Part shown: positions 29,489 through 37,248 of the stretch, in pieces
Position numbering within the stretch: position 1 is the first letter of the stretch
Layout of the letters: each line of letters starts with the position of its first letter
Source of the DNA: Prauserella salsuginis
Lineage (GTDB): Bacteria; Actinomycetota; Actinomycetes; Mycobacteriales; Pseudonocardiaceae
Assembly: GCF_024648885.1 (NCBI RefSeq)
Contig: NZ_JANBBF010000012.1
Location: forward strand, 1-64,000
Direction of reading: 5' to 3'
Length of the DNA: 64,000 nucleotides
Translations under genes and position numbers: made by a program
The notes under the pieces: generated by a model
The model's database searches: none
The model's input: only the letters and a program-made list of their open reading frames with translations
What the model was told of the DNA's origin: nothing

Positions 29489-30613
29489 CCGGCTCGTCGG
29501 CAGGACCAGGCCGCTGAGCCTGCGCAGGTGGCGATCCGAGCGGATCTGCTTGCCGAGGGTGCGCGCCTGCCTGGCATAGGTTTGGGCCTCGTCACGGTTG
29601 CCTGCCGCAGCGTGCGCGTAGGCGAGGTCGACCATCATGCCCACGCGGGCACGCACGAACGCCTTGGGCAGGCGCGGCAGGGCGGCGGCGAGCTGGTCCA
29701 CCGCTCCGAGGTCGCCCACCTTGGCGAGCGCGTTCCCGCGCCAACGATCGAGGTGCGAGTCACCGAGGAACAGGAACGGCAGCGCCGGGTCCTGCGGGTC
29801 GTTGGGCAACAGGCGGGTCGCATCGTCGAAGGCCGTCAGTGCCGCGTCCGACTGGCCGAACGCGGCGAATCCCTCGCCCGCTGCCGCCGACAGCCATGCC
29901 TGCAACAACGGTGATACGTGATCGGCGCCGAGTGCTCGGGCATGTTCCAACTGCTCGACCGCGTGGCGGGTCTCGTCGATGTCGATGAGGACGAACGCTT
30001 GCTCGGCAAACGCATGCGCGAGCATGGCGGTCGAGCCTGCCTCGCGTGCGGCATCCTTCGCACGTTCGTAGTGGTCCCATGCCTGGCTCACGGCGTTGCG
30101 GTCGAGCGAGACCCAGCCGGCCAACGTCGATGCCTCGGTGAGGACGCCCGCGAGCGCCTTACGTTGGCCACGGGCGGTGCTGTGCCGGAGCAGTCCAGTT
30201 ATCTGGTCGATGAGGTGCTGCAACTGCTCCAGCAGGAGGACACCGCCGAATTGCCTGTCGGCACGGCGTGCGTTGTCGACCTGCTGACGGAAGGCCTCGA
30301 CCGCGCCCTCGTCGACGGTGCGCGCCAGCGCGAGTCGAGAACGTAGCTCGCCGACTTCGTTGTCATCCTCGTCGTCCGGGAAGCCGAGATCGCTGTTCCT
30401 GCGGCCGTAGATCTCGCGGAACAGACGCCGGTACGGCTCACTGACCGTGGCGTGACCGTTCTCCCACAGGGACAGCCGCGTCTTGAGGCTGCTTGCTTCC
30501 ATGATGGGAATGCCGCGCTTGTCGGCGCAACGGATCAACAGGTCGATGACCTCGGCTGCTTTCAGTCCGAGTTCGGCCTTCCGAACCCGCTGCAATTTCG
30601 TCGCATAACTCAT
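29474..30613 (-). CDS. XRE-type regulator with TPR-like sensor region
   Basis: This 379-residue protein has an N-terminal helix-turn-helix (about 1-70; LKTRLSLWENGHATVSEPYRRLFREIYG) followed by tetratricopeptide-like helix pairs (about 105-365; AGWVSLDRNAVSQAWDHYERAKDAAREAG and later repeats). This layout is common in actinomycete mobile elements and secondary-metabolism regulators and may bind a peptide or small signal. ATG 30613 has AGGGG upstream. The inverted repeat 30649-30671 lies 36 bases before the start. It is similar in design to the regulator at 36091, so the element carries two. Confidence 0.85.
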   Translation of the reverse strand: MSYATKLQRVRKAELGLKAAEVIDLLIRCADKRGIPIMEASSLKTRLSLWENGHATVSEPYRRLFREIYGRRNSDLGFPDDEDDNEVGELRSRLALARTVDEGAVEAFRQQVDNARRADRQFGGVLLLEQLQHLIDQITGLLRHSTARGQRKALAGVLTEASTLAGWVSLDRNAVSQAWDHYERAKDAAREAGSTAMLAHAFAEQAFVLIDIDETRHAVEQLEHARALGADHVSPLLQAWLSAAAGEGFAAFGQSDAALTAFDDATRLLPNDPQDPALPFLFLGDSHLDRWRGNALAKVGDLGAVDQLAAALPRLPKAFVRARVGMMVDLAYAHAAAGNRDEAQTYARQARTLGKQIRSDRHLRRLSGLVLPTSRSRAS

Positions 30614-30648
30614 CGCCGATAACCCCTCTGACCAGGGAATTTATCGCG

Positions 30649-30671
30649 GGTTAATGGCTCGGAAGTTAACC
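30649..30671. promoter_or_regulatory. Inverted repeat upstream of the XRE/TPR regulator
   Basis: GGTTAA (30649-30654) and TTAACC (30666-30671) are separated by 11 bases, an AT-rich island in GC-rich DNA. It may be the regulator's own operator. Confidence 0.45.
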
Positions 30672-30760
30672 AGCGCCACCTGCGCAGAGGGCTTTTCCTG
30701 GCGTTTTCTTGGGTCATGAACAACGCAGACCTCAACCGGCGCAGGGCAGCCATCGCGGAC

Positions 30761-31147
30761 CTACCGGGGACGTCGACTCGGCGGCGGGACGTCGCGGGTA
30801 CCGGCCTTGGTGAGTTCGTCCAGGCGCGCGGTGATCTCGTCGAGCCGGCCCTCGATCGCACCCAGGCGGGACAGGATCTTGTCGGTGGCGTCATCACCGG
30901 TTTCGCCCGGTGCCAACGGTTTTCGGCCGGCGAGGACGGCCGCGAGATGACCGGGGTGCCACTCCAGCGCCAGCGACAGTGCCTCCAGGGTGCGGGCGCT
31001 ACGGCGGCGTTCGACGGTGCGGTGCTGGATCTCCCGCACGATCGCCTGAGACACGTGGGAGCGATCGGCGAGATCGCGTTGGCGCAACCCGAGCTCGTTC
31101 ATGCGCTCGTTGATCGCCCGCGCGACAGCCGTCCAGTCCTCGGTCAC
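30761..31147 (-). CDS. XRE-family DNA-binding protein
   Basis: This 128-residue protein has a clear helix-turn-helix in about 8-60 (RAINERMNELGLRQRDLADRSHVSQAIVREIQ) and a C-terminal coiled helix with ILSRLGAIEGRLDEITARLDEL heptads, suited to dimerisation. I chose GTG 31147 because GGAGG stands five bases before it; upstream frame sequence is not protein-like. It is divergent from the excisionase-like gene and is a candidate repressor of it. Confidence 0.82.
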   Translation of the reverse strand: MTEDWTAVARAINERMNELGLRQRDLADRSHVSQAIVREIQHRTVERRRSARTLEALSLALEWHPGHLAAVLAGRKPLAPGETGDDATDKILSRLGAIEGRLDEITARLDELTKAGTRDVPPPSRRPR

Positions 31148-31243
31148 CAATTCCTCCGTGGTCCGCCTCGGCGCCGAGATTAGCGCTTCATTGCGGTTTC
31201 GTGCCCCTGGCTCGCGCGAACTGGCCCATTCTGTCGTCATTTA

Positions 31244-31275
31244 AGCTGAAATCAGCTCAAATTCACGCTGAAATC
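31244..31275. promoter_or_regulatory. Operator-like repeats before the excisionase-like gene
   Basis: AGCTGAAATCAGCT (31244-31257) is a palindrome with a two-base centre, followed by a half copy GCTGAAATC (31267-31275). The core CTGAAATCAG recurs at 36025-36034 before the XRE/TPR regulator. It probably controls both genes. Confidence 0.65.
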
Positions 31276-31293
31276 CTTCTAAGGAATTCGTTC

Positions 31294-31575
31294 ATGGATA
31301 CCCCCATGCCGAATGCCGGTGCGCCGGTGTTCTACACAGTCCGAGAGGCGGCGCTGATCGTGCGCGTCGACCCGTCCACCCTCTACCGGGCCATCCGCGA
31401 GGACGCCTTCCCCGCGGTCCGTGTCCGCTACCGCTACGTCATCCCGGCGGCGGCGCTCGAACAGCTCGTCACCGCCGCCGCTGAGTCCGGGCAGTGCGTC
31501 GATCCGGCGCGCATGATCGCCGAACGTCGGACCGCTCGGGAGATCGCCCGCCTCAACGGGGGTGACGCCCGATGA
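31294..31575 (+). CDS. xis: Excisionase-like helix-turn-helix protein
   Basis: This 93-residue protein has a MerR/Xis-type winged helix: VFYTVREAALIVRVDPSTLYRAIREDAFPAVRVRYRYVIPAAALEQLV, as in excisionases that steer integrase toward excision. ATG 31294 has AAGGA upstream. Unlike most AICEs, where xis abuts int, here it lies 14.5 kb from int and starts the transfer operon, overlapping the WhiB-like gene by four bases. It may therefore act as an operon activator rather than only as excisionase. Confidence 0.78.
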   Translation: MDTPMPNAGAPVFYTVREAALIVRVDPSTLYRAIREDAFPAVRVRYRYVIPAAALEQLVTAAAESGQCVDPARMIAERRTAREIARLNGGDAR

Positions 31576-31922
31576 ACCAGGACGACTACGACAAGCTGGC
31601 CGCGGACCTCGACTACCTGGCCGACGTACCTGACGAGGTCCTCCGCAGCATCGTCAGGTGGGACGGCCTGTGCTTCTGGGCCTTCGACCGTGAGCTCCTT
31701 CCGGATCTCACCGGTGCGGCCGACCCCGACCGGGCGCTCGCCTCGTGGGCGTGCGCGGGGTGCCCCGTCATTCAGGAATGCCTCGAACTCGAGCTGCGCG
31801 AGGCCGGTGAGGACACGCTCGGGATCTGGGGCGCCCTCTCCGATACCGATCGCCGTCGTGTGCACCGCGTCTGGAAGTGGCGGCACGTCAACCGGGGCGT
31901 CTGGGGAGGTGACGACGAATGA
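31572..31922 (+). CDS. WhiB-like iron-sulfur transcription factor
   Basis: This 116-residue protein has the four-cysteine pattern of the Wbl family, Cys34, Cys61, Cys64 and Cys70 (C-x26-CxxC-x5-C), followed by the G[I/V]WGA turn at 84-88 and a basic C-terminus (RRRVHRVWKWRH) for DNA contact. Wbl proteins bind a [4Fe-4S] cluster and act with the main sigma factor. Located on a mobile element, in an operon with transfer genes and overlapped on both sides, it may couple transfer to redox state or development. The host gene it would act on is unknown. Confidence 0.88.
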   Translation: MNQDDYDKLAADLDYLADVPDEVLRSIVRWDGLCFWAFDRELLPDLTGAADPDRALASWACAGCPVIQECLELELREAGEDTLGIWGALSDTDRRRVHRVWKWRHVNRGVWGGDDE

Positions 31923-32248
31923 CGATCGACCTCACTCCCGAGCAGGTTCTCGCAGGTGCGGGTGTACTGCTGGCACTGGCGCTCGTGTGGCGGGCCGGTA
32001 GGGCCCGCGCGCGGAAGGCGGCCGAGAAGGCACGTGCGGGAGCCCGGGTGGTGTCGCTGGTCGGACGTGTCGGCCTCATGGCGGCCGCGTTCGTCGGCGT
32101 GCAGTGGCTCGTCATCACCAACCCCGGCAACACGACGCTGCTGATCGTGGTGCTCGCGCTGCCGGACCTGCTGGCGGCATACGTGCTCACCCGCACGCTG
32201 ACGGTCACGTCGCTGGACACGACCACCAGGCGGAGTGATCGGCGATGA
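31919..32248 (+). CDS. Small membrane protein of the transfer operon
   Basis: This 109-residue protein has an N-terminal hydrophobic helix (about 8-25), a basic loop (RAGRARARKAAEKARAGARV), and two further hydrophobic helices (about 45-68 and 74-94). It is coupled by four-base overlaps to both neighbours. It resembles the small spread (Spd) proteins of actinomycete plasmids in size and setting; I cannot name a family. Confidence 0.7.
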   Translation: MTIDLTPEQVLAGAGVLLALALVWRAGRARARKAAEKARAGARVVSLVGRVGLMAAAFVGVQWLVITNPGNTTLLIVVLALPDLLAAYVLTRTLTVTSLDTTTRRSDRR

Positions 32249-33036
32249 GTGGGGACGGATCGAACCGGGTGGCCGCCGACGGGCGGCCACCCGGCCCTGC
32301 CCGGAAGGCCGACGTGCTCGTCCGTGACGCGGCGGACGCTGCCGAGCTGCGTGCCCACCAGACCGATCCGGATGTCGTCGCACTCCGGGTCGAGCGGGTG
32401 CGTACGCAGGTGGATCGGTTGTGCTGGGCCGGTATCGTGCTGGGGCTGGCGTTCACGATGACGAATGTCCAGTCGTTCGCAGCCGGCGACGCACCCGCGT
32501 GGTCGCTGCCGTGGCTTGCGGCGTGGTTGCTCGATCCGACGGTGTCCCTCGTGCTCCTCGCGATCCTGCGCGCCGAACAGGTGACCGCTCGATACCAGAT
32601 CGCCACCGGGCCGTGGGTGCGCCGGGCGAAGTGGTTCACGCTGTCGGCAACCTATGTCATGAACACCTGGGAGGCGTACGCGAACGGTTCTCCGGCGGGC
32701 ATCGTCCTGCACTCGGTGCCGCCGCTGCTGGTGTTCGTGGCCGCCGAAGCCGTAACAGACCTGCGCGACAAGCTGACCGACGCCGTGAACGCGGCGGTAT
32801 GCGAGGCCAGACGGGAAGGCGATCGGCCCCCGCGTCCTGTCGCCACGGAGGCCCGCAAACCGGCGCGTCGCAAGCTGTTCAACGACTACCTCGACGAGGC
32901 ACGGCAGGCATGGACGCCGGAGGTCGTCATCACTCCGGCGTGGATCCGTGAGGCGACCGGATGTTCGCGCGGATTGTCGTCGCGTCTCGCCGAAGCCCTC
33001 GCCGCGGAGATCGTGTCGGGAGGTGACCGGCCATGA
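32245..33036 (+). CDS. Spread-type membrane protein (DUF2637-like)
   Basis: This 263-residue protein has four hydrophobic helices between about 55 and 180 (CWAGIVLGLAFTMTNVQSF, LPWLAAWLLDPTVSLVLLAIL, and others). The pattern TNVQSFAAG...WSLPWLAAWLLDP is one I recall from DUF2637/SpdB-like proteins of Streptomyces elements. The C-terminal 90 residues are basic and soluble. Such proteins help intramycelial spread of the element. Four-base overlaps on both sides show co-translation with TraB. Confidence 0.75.
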   Translation: MSGDGSNRVAADGRPPGPARKADVLVRDAADAAELRAHQTDPDVVALRVERVRTQVDRLCWAGIVLGLAFTMTNVQSFAAGDAPAWSLPWLAAWLLDPTVSLVLLAILRAEQVTARYQIATGPWVRRAKWFTLSATYVMNTWEAYANGSPAGIVLHSVPPLLVFVAAEAVTDLRDKLTDAVNAAVCEARREGDRPPRPVATEARKPARRKLFNDYLDEARQAWTPEVVITPAWIREATGCSRGLSSRLAEALAAEIVSGGDRP

Positions 33037-35165
33037 ACGACGACGCGGATTCCGTGAACGTCGGCTCAGAGGTGGCACCGGACCGTTCACGGGATGTCGA
33101 CAGAGCGATCCTCGACGGCGAACTCGTGGAGGATCAGCCTTTCCCGTCCGTCCGGCTGCCGTGGTGGTTGCGGTTGAAGCGGTGGTGGCAGGCATCCCCG
33201 CGGGTACCGGTGAGCCTGAAGACGCGCGAGCAGGCGAAACAGCTCGTGAAGGACTGGATCACCGTGGTGCTGCGCTCGCCGTGGCGGCTGCTGCGGGCGG
33301 TGGGCCGCGGTGTGGTGACCGGCTTTCGCCTGTGGCGGAGGTGGGTCACCGTGCGGGACTACCGCGAGGCGGCCGAGGAATCCCGGAAGCTCGCCGACAA
33401 GTTCACGGAGATCCGTGAACTGACGTTGTTCCGGTGGAAGGTGACCGGTGCGGTATCCGTTGCGGCGGGTGTCCTCATCGCCGTGGCCGCATACGTGTGG
33501 GGTGAGGTTCCACTGTGGACCATCGGCGGTGTCGCATGTGTGGCATTGGCGGTACTCGGCCGACGTAAGGACGGCCAGCCGGGACGTAAACCGTCGTTGT
33601 CCGGTTCGCGTGCGCTGACGTGGACGATGGATCCGCAGATCCTCGTCGACGCGTTCCGCGATGCCAAGCTGCTCGGCAAGGACGAGTCCCTACGTCTGGT
33701 GCAGCGGGCCTCTCGGGTGGGCGATGGCTGGTCTGTGACGGTCGACCTGCCGGCCACCCGCAAGGCGGCGGACGTGGTGAAGCACCGGGAGGCGTTGGCC
33801 TCGGCGCTGGCAGTGGACGAGATCCAGCTGATGGTTGAACGCGTGCGCGGCAACGGTGGACACGCTGGTCGGGTGGCGATGTGGGTCGCCGATGAGGACC
33901 CGTATGCCAAGCCGCCGTTGCGCACGCCGCTGGTGAACCTGCAGCACTGGGATGCCTGGAAGCCGGTGCCGTTCGGGCGGGATGCACGGGATCGCAAGAT
34001 CGACCTGCCGCTGGTGTGGACGTCGTTGCTGGTCGGTGCCATCCCGAGGCAGGGAAAGACGTTCGCCACGCGGTTGGCAGCGGCCGGGCTGATCCTCGAC
34101 CCGCACACGCGGCTGTACGTGGCGGATTTCAAGGCCGGCAAGGACTGGATGGCGGCTGAACAGGTGGCTCACCGCTTCCTGTCCGGCGACGATGCCGAGC
34201 ACATCGTAGCGCTGAAGGACTGGCTGGTGGAGCTGGTGGCCGAGGTGCAGGACCGGTATCGGCGGATGCGTGACCTCGACGACGAGGTCTGTCCGGAGTC
34301 GAAGGTGACACCGGCGATGTCGCGGGACACGGCGTTGAACATGCCGATCACGGCGCTCTTCATCGACGAGGTGCAGGTGCCGCTCGAGGACCGGACACCC
34401 ATCGAGGTGCAGGGCAAGAACGTGCCGGCAGGGGAGTACATCGGCGAGCTGCTGACTTGGTTGGCGAAGAAGGCTCCGGCCGCGGGCATCGTTCTGGTTC
34501 TCGCCACACAGCGGCCGGATTCGAAGACGATCCCGTCGGGACTGCGGGCCGTGCTCGGGTCACGCTTCGCGTTGCGTGTCATGGATTGGAGGGACAGCAA
34601 CATCGTGCTGGGCGAGCAGATGAACACGCGCGGCCACGACAGCAGCCGGCTGCTTCCCTCGCACAAGGGCGTGGGCATCCTGCGTCCCGACGGCGAGACC
34701 GAGGCGGGGGCGGACGTGCTCGCGATGACGGTGCGGACGTACTACATGCCGGGGGAAGACTGGCAGGAGATCTGCCGTCGCGGGCGTACGCTGCGGCAGG
34801 CTGCGGGGACGCTGACGGGACATGCGACAGGGGAGGGCACGGCGGTCCGGGTGGACCCTGCGGCCGAGGCGAAGGCCATCGGTTCCGGGGCCAGGGTTGC
34901 GGCGGAGCTGCCGGAGCCGCTCTCGGAGGTGTTGGAGTACGTCGACGAGCACGCAGGGGAGCGGGAGTTCATCCCCACGGCGGAGCTCGTGGACGCACTC
35001 GACGTCGACCCGAACGCCTTCGGCCGGCAGATGACGGAGTTGGGCTGCTCGTCGGAGCGACGACGAGTCCCGGCGGAGGACGGCGAGGTGCGGCAGGTTC
35101 GTGGATACGTGGTCGCCGATTTGAGGCGAGTGGCAGAGCTGCAGCGTGACGGCGGTGATCTGTGA
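33033..35165 (+). CDS. TraB/TraSA-type FtsK-SpoIIIE conjugative DNA translocase
   Basis: This 710-residue protein moves double-stranded DNA between hyphae in actinomycete conjugation. An N-terminal part has two membrane helices (about 135-180). The RecA-like motor has Walker A GAIPRQGKT at 335-343 and Walker B LFIDE with Asp445. The C-terminus (about 630-705) forms a winged-helix-like domain (EREFIPTAELVDALDVDPNAFGRQMTEL), where TraB recognises clt repeats. A complete gene with good motifs suggests transfer capacity remains. It is the last gene of the xis-whiB-spd operon. Confidence 0.93.
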   Translation: MNDDADSVNVGSEVAPDRSRDVDRAILDGELVEDQPFPSVRLPWWLRLKRWWQASPRVPVSLKTREQAKQLVKDWITVVLRSPWRLLRAVGRGVVTGFRLWRRWVTVRDYREAAEESRKLADKFTEIRELTLFRWKVTGAVSVAAGVLIAVAAYVWGEVPLWTIGGVACVALAVLGRRKDGQPGRKPSLSGSRALTWTMDPQILVDAFRDAKLLGKDESLRLVQRASRVGDGWSVTVDLPATRKAADVVKHREALASALAVDEIQLMVERVRGNGGHAGRVAMWVADEDPYAKPPLRTPLVNLQHWDAWKPVPFGRDARDRKIDLPLVWTSLLVGAIPRQGKTFATRLAAAGLILDPHTRLYVADFKAGKDWMAAEQVAHRFLSGDDAEHIVALKDWLVELVAEVQDRYRRMRDLDDEVCPESKVTPAMSRDTALNMPITALFIDEVQVPLEDRTPIEVQGKNVPAGEYIGELLTWLAKKAPAAGIVLVLATQRPDSKTIPSGLRAVLGSRFALRVMDWRDSNIVLGEQMNTRGHDSSRLLPSHKGVGILRPDGETEAGADVLAMTVRTYYMPGEDWQEICRRGRTLRQAAGTLTGHATGEGTAVRVDPAAEAKAIGSGARVAAELPEPLSEVLEYVDEHAGEREFIPTAELVDALDVDPNAFGRQMTELGCSSERRRVPAEDGEVRQVRGYVVADLRRVAELQRDGGDL

Positions 35166-35177
35166 TGCCGTCACAGG

Positions 35178-35214
35178 CGTCCTGGGCGTCACGGCTCGTG
35201 TAACGCCCAGGACG
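35178..35214 (+). terminator. Hairpin after traB
   Basis: Perfect 12-base arms CGTCCTGGGCGT (35178-35189) and ACGCCCAGGACG (35203-35214) follow the traB stop by 12 bases. Further GTCACAG/CTGTGAC repeats flank it. It probably ends the transfer operon. Confidence 0.7.
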
Positions 35215-35220
35215 TGCATT

Positions 35221-35436
35221 CTACCTGCGGAAACAGCGTCGGTGACGGCTGTGACGCCACCATCCGGAGGCGTCACGACCGCGCCTGCGAGGTCCTGGAG
35301 TCGGGTTCTCAAGAGGCGATGGCTGATCGCCGTCACACCGTGGCCAGGGGTTGTTCATCAGGATGCCGAGGAGTCGGGTGACCTCGTCGAGCTGTCGTTC
35401 GATGGCGGCCAGGCGGCGCGTGACCTCGTCGTTCAA
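35221..35436 (-). CDS. Small hypothetical coiled protein
   Basis: This 71-residue candidate starts at TTG 35436, overlapping the stop of the upstream gene (TTGA). It begins MNDEVTRRLAAIERQLDEVTRLLGILMNNPW, a heptad helix resembling the tail of the XRE protein at 30761, then an Arg/Pro-rich end. The start codon and coding nature are uncertain; support is the coupling and the helix. Confidence 0.4.
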   Translation of the reverse strand: MNDEVTRRLAAIERQLDEVTRLLGILMNNPWPRCDGDQPSPLENPTPGPRRRGRDASGWWRHSRHRRCFRR

Positions 35437-35663
35437 GTCTGCTGCACCTCGAGCTGTGGGCGCGGAACGGACCGGAGACACGGTTCGCAGGGCATGCCGC
35501 GCGGCCCTTCGAGTAGTTCGAGCTGCTCGCGGTTGAACGACACCCCACACAGGGCAACGAGTCGCGTGGGAATGCCGGTCTGCGCCGGAAACACGTGACA
35601 CATCCGCCGCGTCTCGCCGACGACACCCGGCAACGGGCGTCCGAGGTAGTACGCGCTATTCAT
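35433..35663 (-). CDS. Small element protein with zinc-type cysteines
   Basis: This 76-residue protein starts at ATG 35663: MNSAYYLGRPLPGVVGETRRMCHVF...LCGVSFNREQLELLEGPRGMPCEPCL. The CG, CEPC pattern suggests zinc binding. It is similar in style to small proteins of actinomycete integrative elements, function unknown. It overlaps its upstream neighbour at 35660. Confidence 0.6.
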   Translation of the reverse strand: MNSAYYLGRPLPGVVGETRRMCHVFPAQTGIPTRLVALCGVSFNREQLELLEGPRGMPCEPCLRSVPRPQLEVQQT

Positions 35664-35998
35664 GACGTGCACCCCGCTCGTCGCGACCTGCGCATGAGAC
35701 GGCTGATCATCAACCGTCGCCGTCGGCCGCGTCGCGGCTCGGGTCGAACGGGAGTCGCATGGGCGGTCCAGAGCTGTTCGCAGGCCGGGCACCGGGGCGC
35801 GGGTGGTAGGAGCATCGACCCCGGGTGCACCGCTCGTCCGCACAGCGCGTCGTAGACACCGGTCCGCTGTCGGACTCCGTCGGCGAACGCCTCGTCGGTG
35901 ACCGCGTGCTGCTGCCGGTCGATCTCGCACCGGTGCCAGACGACGTACAGCCGGGACCGGTCCTGTGTGGCTGATTCTTTCAAGCCGCTCACCTTCAT
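35660..35998 (-). CDS. Small element protein with CxnCPAC motif
   Basis: This 112-residue protein from ATG 35998 contains LYVVWHRCEIDRQQHAVTDEAFADGV, LCGRAVHPGSMLLPPAPRCPACEQLW and an Arg-rich tail. The C...CPAC set looks like a zinc ribbon. It is divergent from the XRE/TPR regulator, with the CTGAAATCAG sites between, so it is likely under the same control. Function unknown. Confidence 0.6.
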   Translation of the reverse strand: MKVSGLKESATQDRSRLYVVWHRCEIDRQQHAVTDEAFADGVRQRTGVYDALCGRAVHPGSMLLPPAPRCPACEQLWTAHATPVRPEPRRGRRRRLMISRLMRRSRRAGCTS

Positions 35999-36024
35999 GG
36001 CTGGGAGCAACGGGATGTGTAAGA

Positions 36025-36045
36025 CTGAAATCAGCCTGATGTCAG
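36025..36045. promoter_or_regulatory. Tandem operator-like palindromes between divergent element genes
   Basis: CTGAAATCAG (36025-36034) and CTGATGTCAG (36036-36045) are adjacent palindromes; the first is identical to the core before the excisionase-like gene. They lie between the small zinc-type gene and the XRE/TPR regulator, 46 bases from the latter's start. Confidence 0.65.
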
Positions 36046-36090
36046 CTCGACCGACATTGCTACGACAGGAACCCGACACGAGGCCGACAT

Positions 36091-37248
36091 ATGGAGACCA
36101 GTAGCTCCGGCGAAGCACGGAAGCCGAGGACCGTGCTCGAACAGCAGATCCGTGACGTGCGGAAGATGACGTTGCAGGAGTTCGCCGACTATGCGGACGG
36201 CTTCGCGCGGCAGCATGACGAGCCGGGCACGCTGAGTCTCCGTCATCTGGAGCGCCTGGTGTCGGGCCGCGGCCCGGGTGGACAGCCGCTGGGCAAGGTG
36301 CGTCCGGCGACGCGCCGGCTGCTGGAACGCATCTTCGAGCTGCCGATCGCGGAGCTTCTCAGCCCTCCGGGTATTGATCGCCAGGAAGTTGCGTCGGCGG
36401 ACGAACTCCGGGACCGCCTGGGCAGTGCTGCACGTGTGGACGACGAGGTGGTTGGTCTGTTGCACGAGCAACTGTGGACGATTCGGCGCCTCGATCGCCA
36501 GCTCGGTGTGGTCGTGGCGCACCAGGAGACTGTGGTGAAGGCAGAGCAGGTCGCGAGCCTGCTACGGCACAGCCTGATGCCGAGCCGTCGAGAGGCGTTG
36601 GCGAAGCTGCTGTCGGAGGTATGCACGCTTGCGGGCTGGCAGTCCTTGGACGCCGGCCGGGTGTCGGAGGCGTGGCACTACTACGACCAGGCGATCAGCG
36701 CCGCCCGTGAATCAGGCGACCCGGGATACGAGGCACATGCCAGGGCTGAGCAGGCGACGGTACTGGTGGATGTTGGCCGTACGCGGGATGCTGTGGAGCT
36801 CCTTGGCGACCTGCGGACTCACGCGTTGCCGGCGAGCTTGCGTGCGTGGCTGGCAGCGACACGAGGAGAAGTTCTCGCGGCAGCGCAGGAGGGGACTGAG
36901 TGTCGCCGCACATTCGACGAGGCCGAGGCCGCGTTGCGTGCGTTCGAGGTGAACGAGGGTCCGTATGTGGCACTCGACGAGGTCCACTTGGCCCGCTGGC
37001 GCGGCCATGCCATGGCGCGCCTCGGCGACTCCGATGCCAGCGACGTCCTCGTTTCGGCGTTAGGACGTTTGGACCCGAGCTTTATACGTGCCGAGACATC
37101 CTTGCGTGTAGACCTTGCGCTCGCACTTCTTCGGCAGAAAGAGACGCGCAACGCGGCGGAGCATGCGCGCCGAGCTCGGGTACTGGCGAGGGAGATCGGT
37201 TCCATCCGCCAGCAAAGGCGGCTGGCTACTCGTACGCCGCCCGTCTGA
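36091..37248 (+). CDS. XRE-type regulator with TPR-like sensor region (second copy)
   Basis: This 385-residue protein has an N-terminal DNA-binding region (about 10-95; MTLQEFADYADGFARQHDEPGTLSLRHLERLVSG) and helical repeats (about 150-370; CTLAGWQSLDAGRVSEAWHYYDQAISAARESG, HARAEQATVLVDVGRTRDAVELLGDL). It parallels the 29474-30613 protein, including the TLAGW-SLD-AWxxYxxAxxAAREAG region, so both derive from one family. Palindromes shared with the xis operon suggest that it controls transfer genes and itself. It is the last recognisable element gene. Confidence 0.85.
   Translation: METSSSGEARKPRTVLEQQIRDVRKMTLQEFADYADGFARQHDEPGTLSLRHLERLVSGRGPGGQPLGKVRPATRRLLERIFELPIAELLSPPGIDRQEVASADELRDRLGSAARVDDEVVGLLHEQLWTIRRLDRQLGVVVAHQETVVKAEQVASLLRHSLMPSRREALAKLLSEVCTLAGWQSLDAGRVSEAWHYYDQAISAARESGDPGYEAHARAEQATVLVDVGRTRDAVELLGDLRTHALPASLRAWLAATRGEVLAAAQEGTECRRTFDEAEAALRAFEVNEGPYVALDEVHLARWRGHAMARLGDSDASDVLVSALGRLDPSFIRAETSLRVDLALALLRQKETRNAAEHARRARVLAREIGSIRQQRRLATRTPPV

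Larger units (their letters stand above)
15326..37248 (+). mobile_element. Integrated actinomycete conjugative element (AICE-like), limits approximate
   Basis: A tRNA with an adjoining tyrosine integrase at one end, and an excisionase-like protein, regulators, Nudix protein, spread-type membrane proteins and a TraB translocase further in, define an AICE-type element. The core is interrupted by about 12 kb of cargo and broken genes. I saw no copy of the tRNA 3' end downstream and no RepSA-type or primase-polymerase gene, so the right limit is only the last element-like gene. The element may be unable to excise. Confidence 0.65.
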
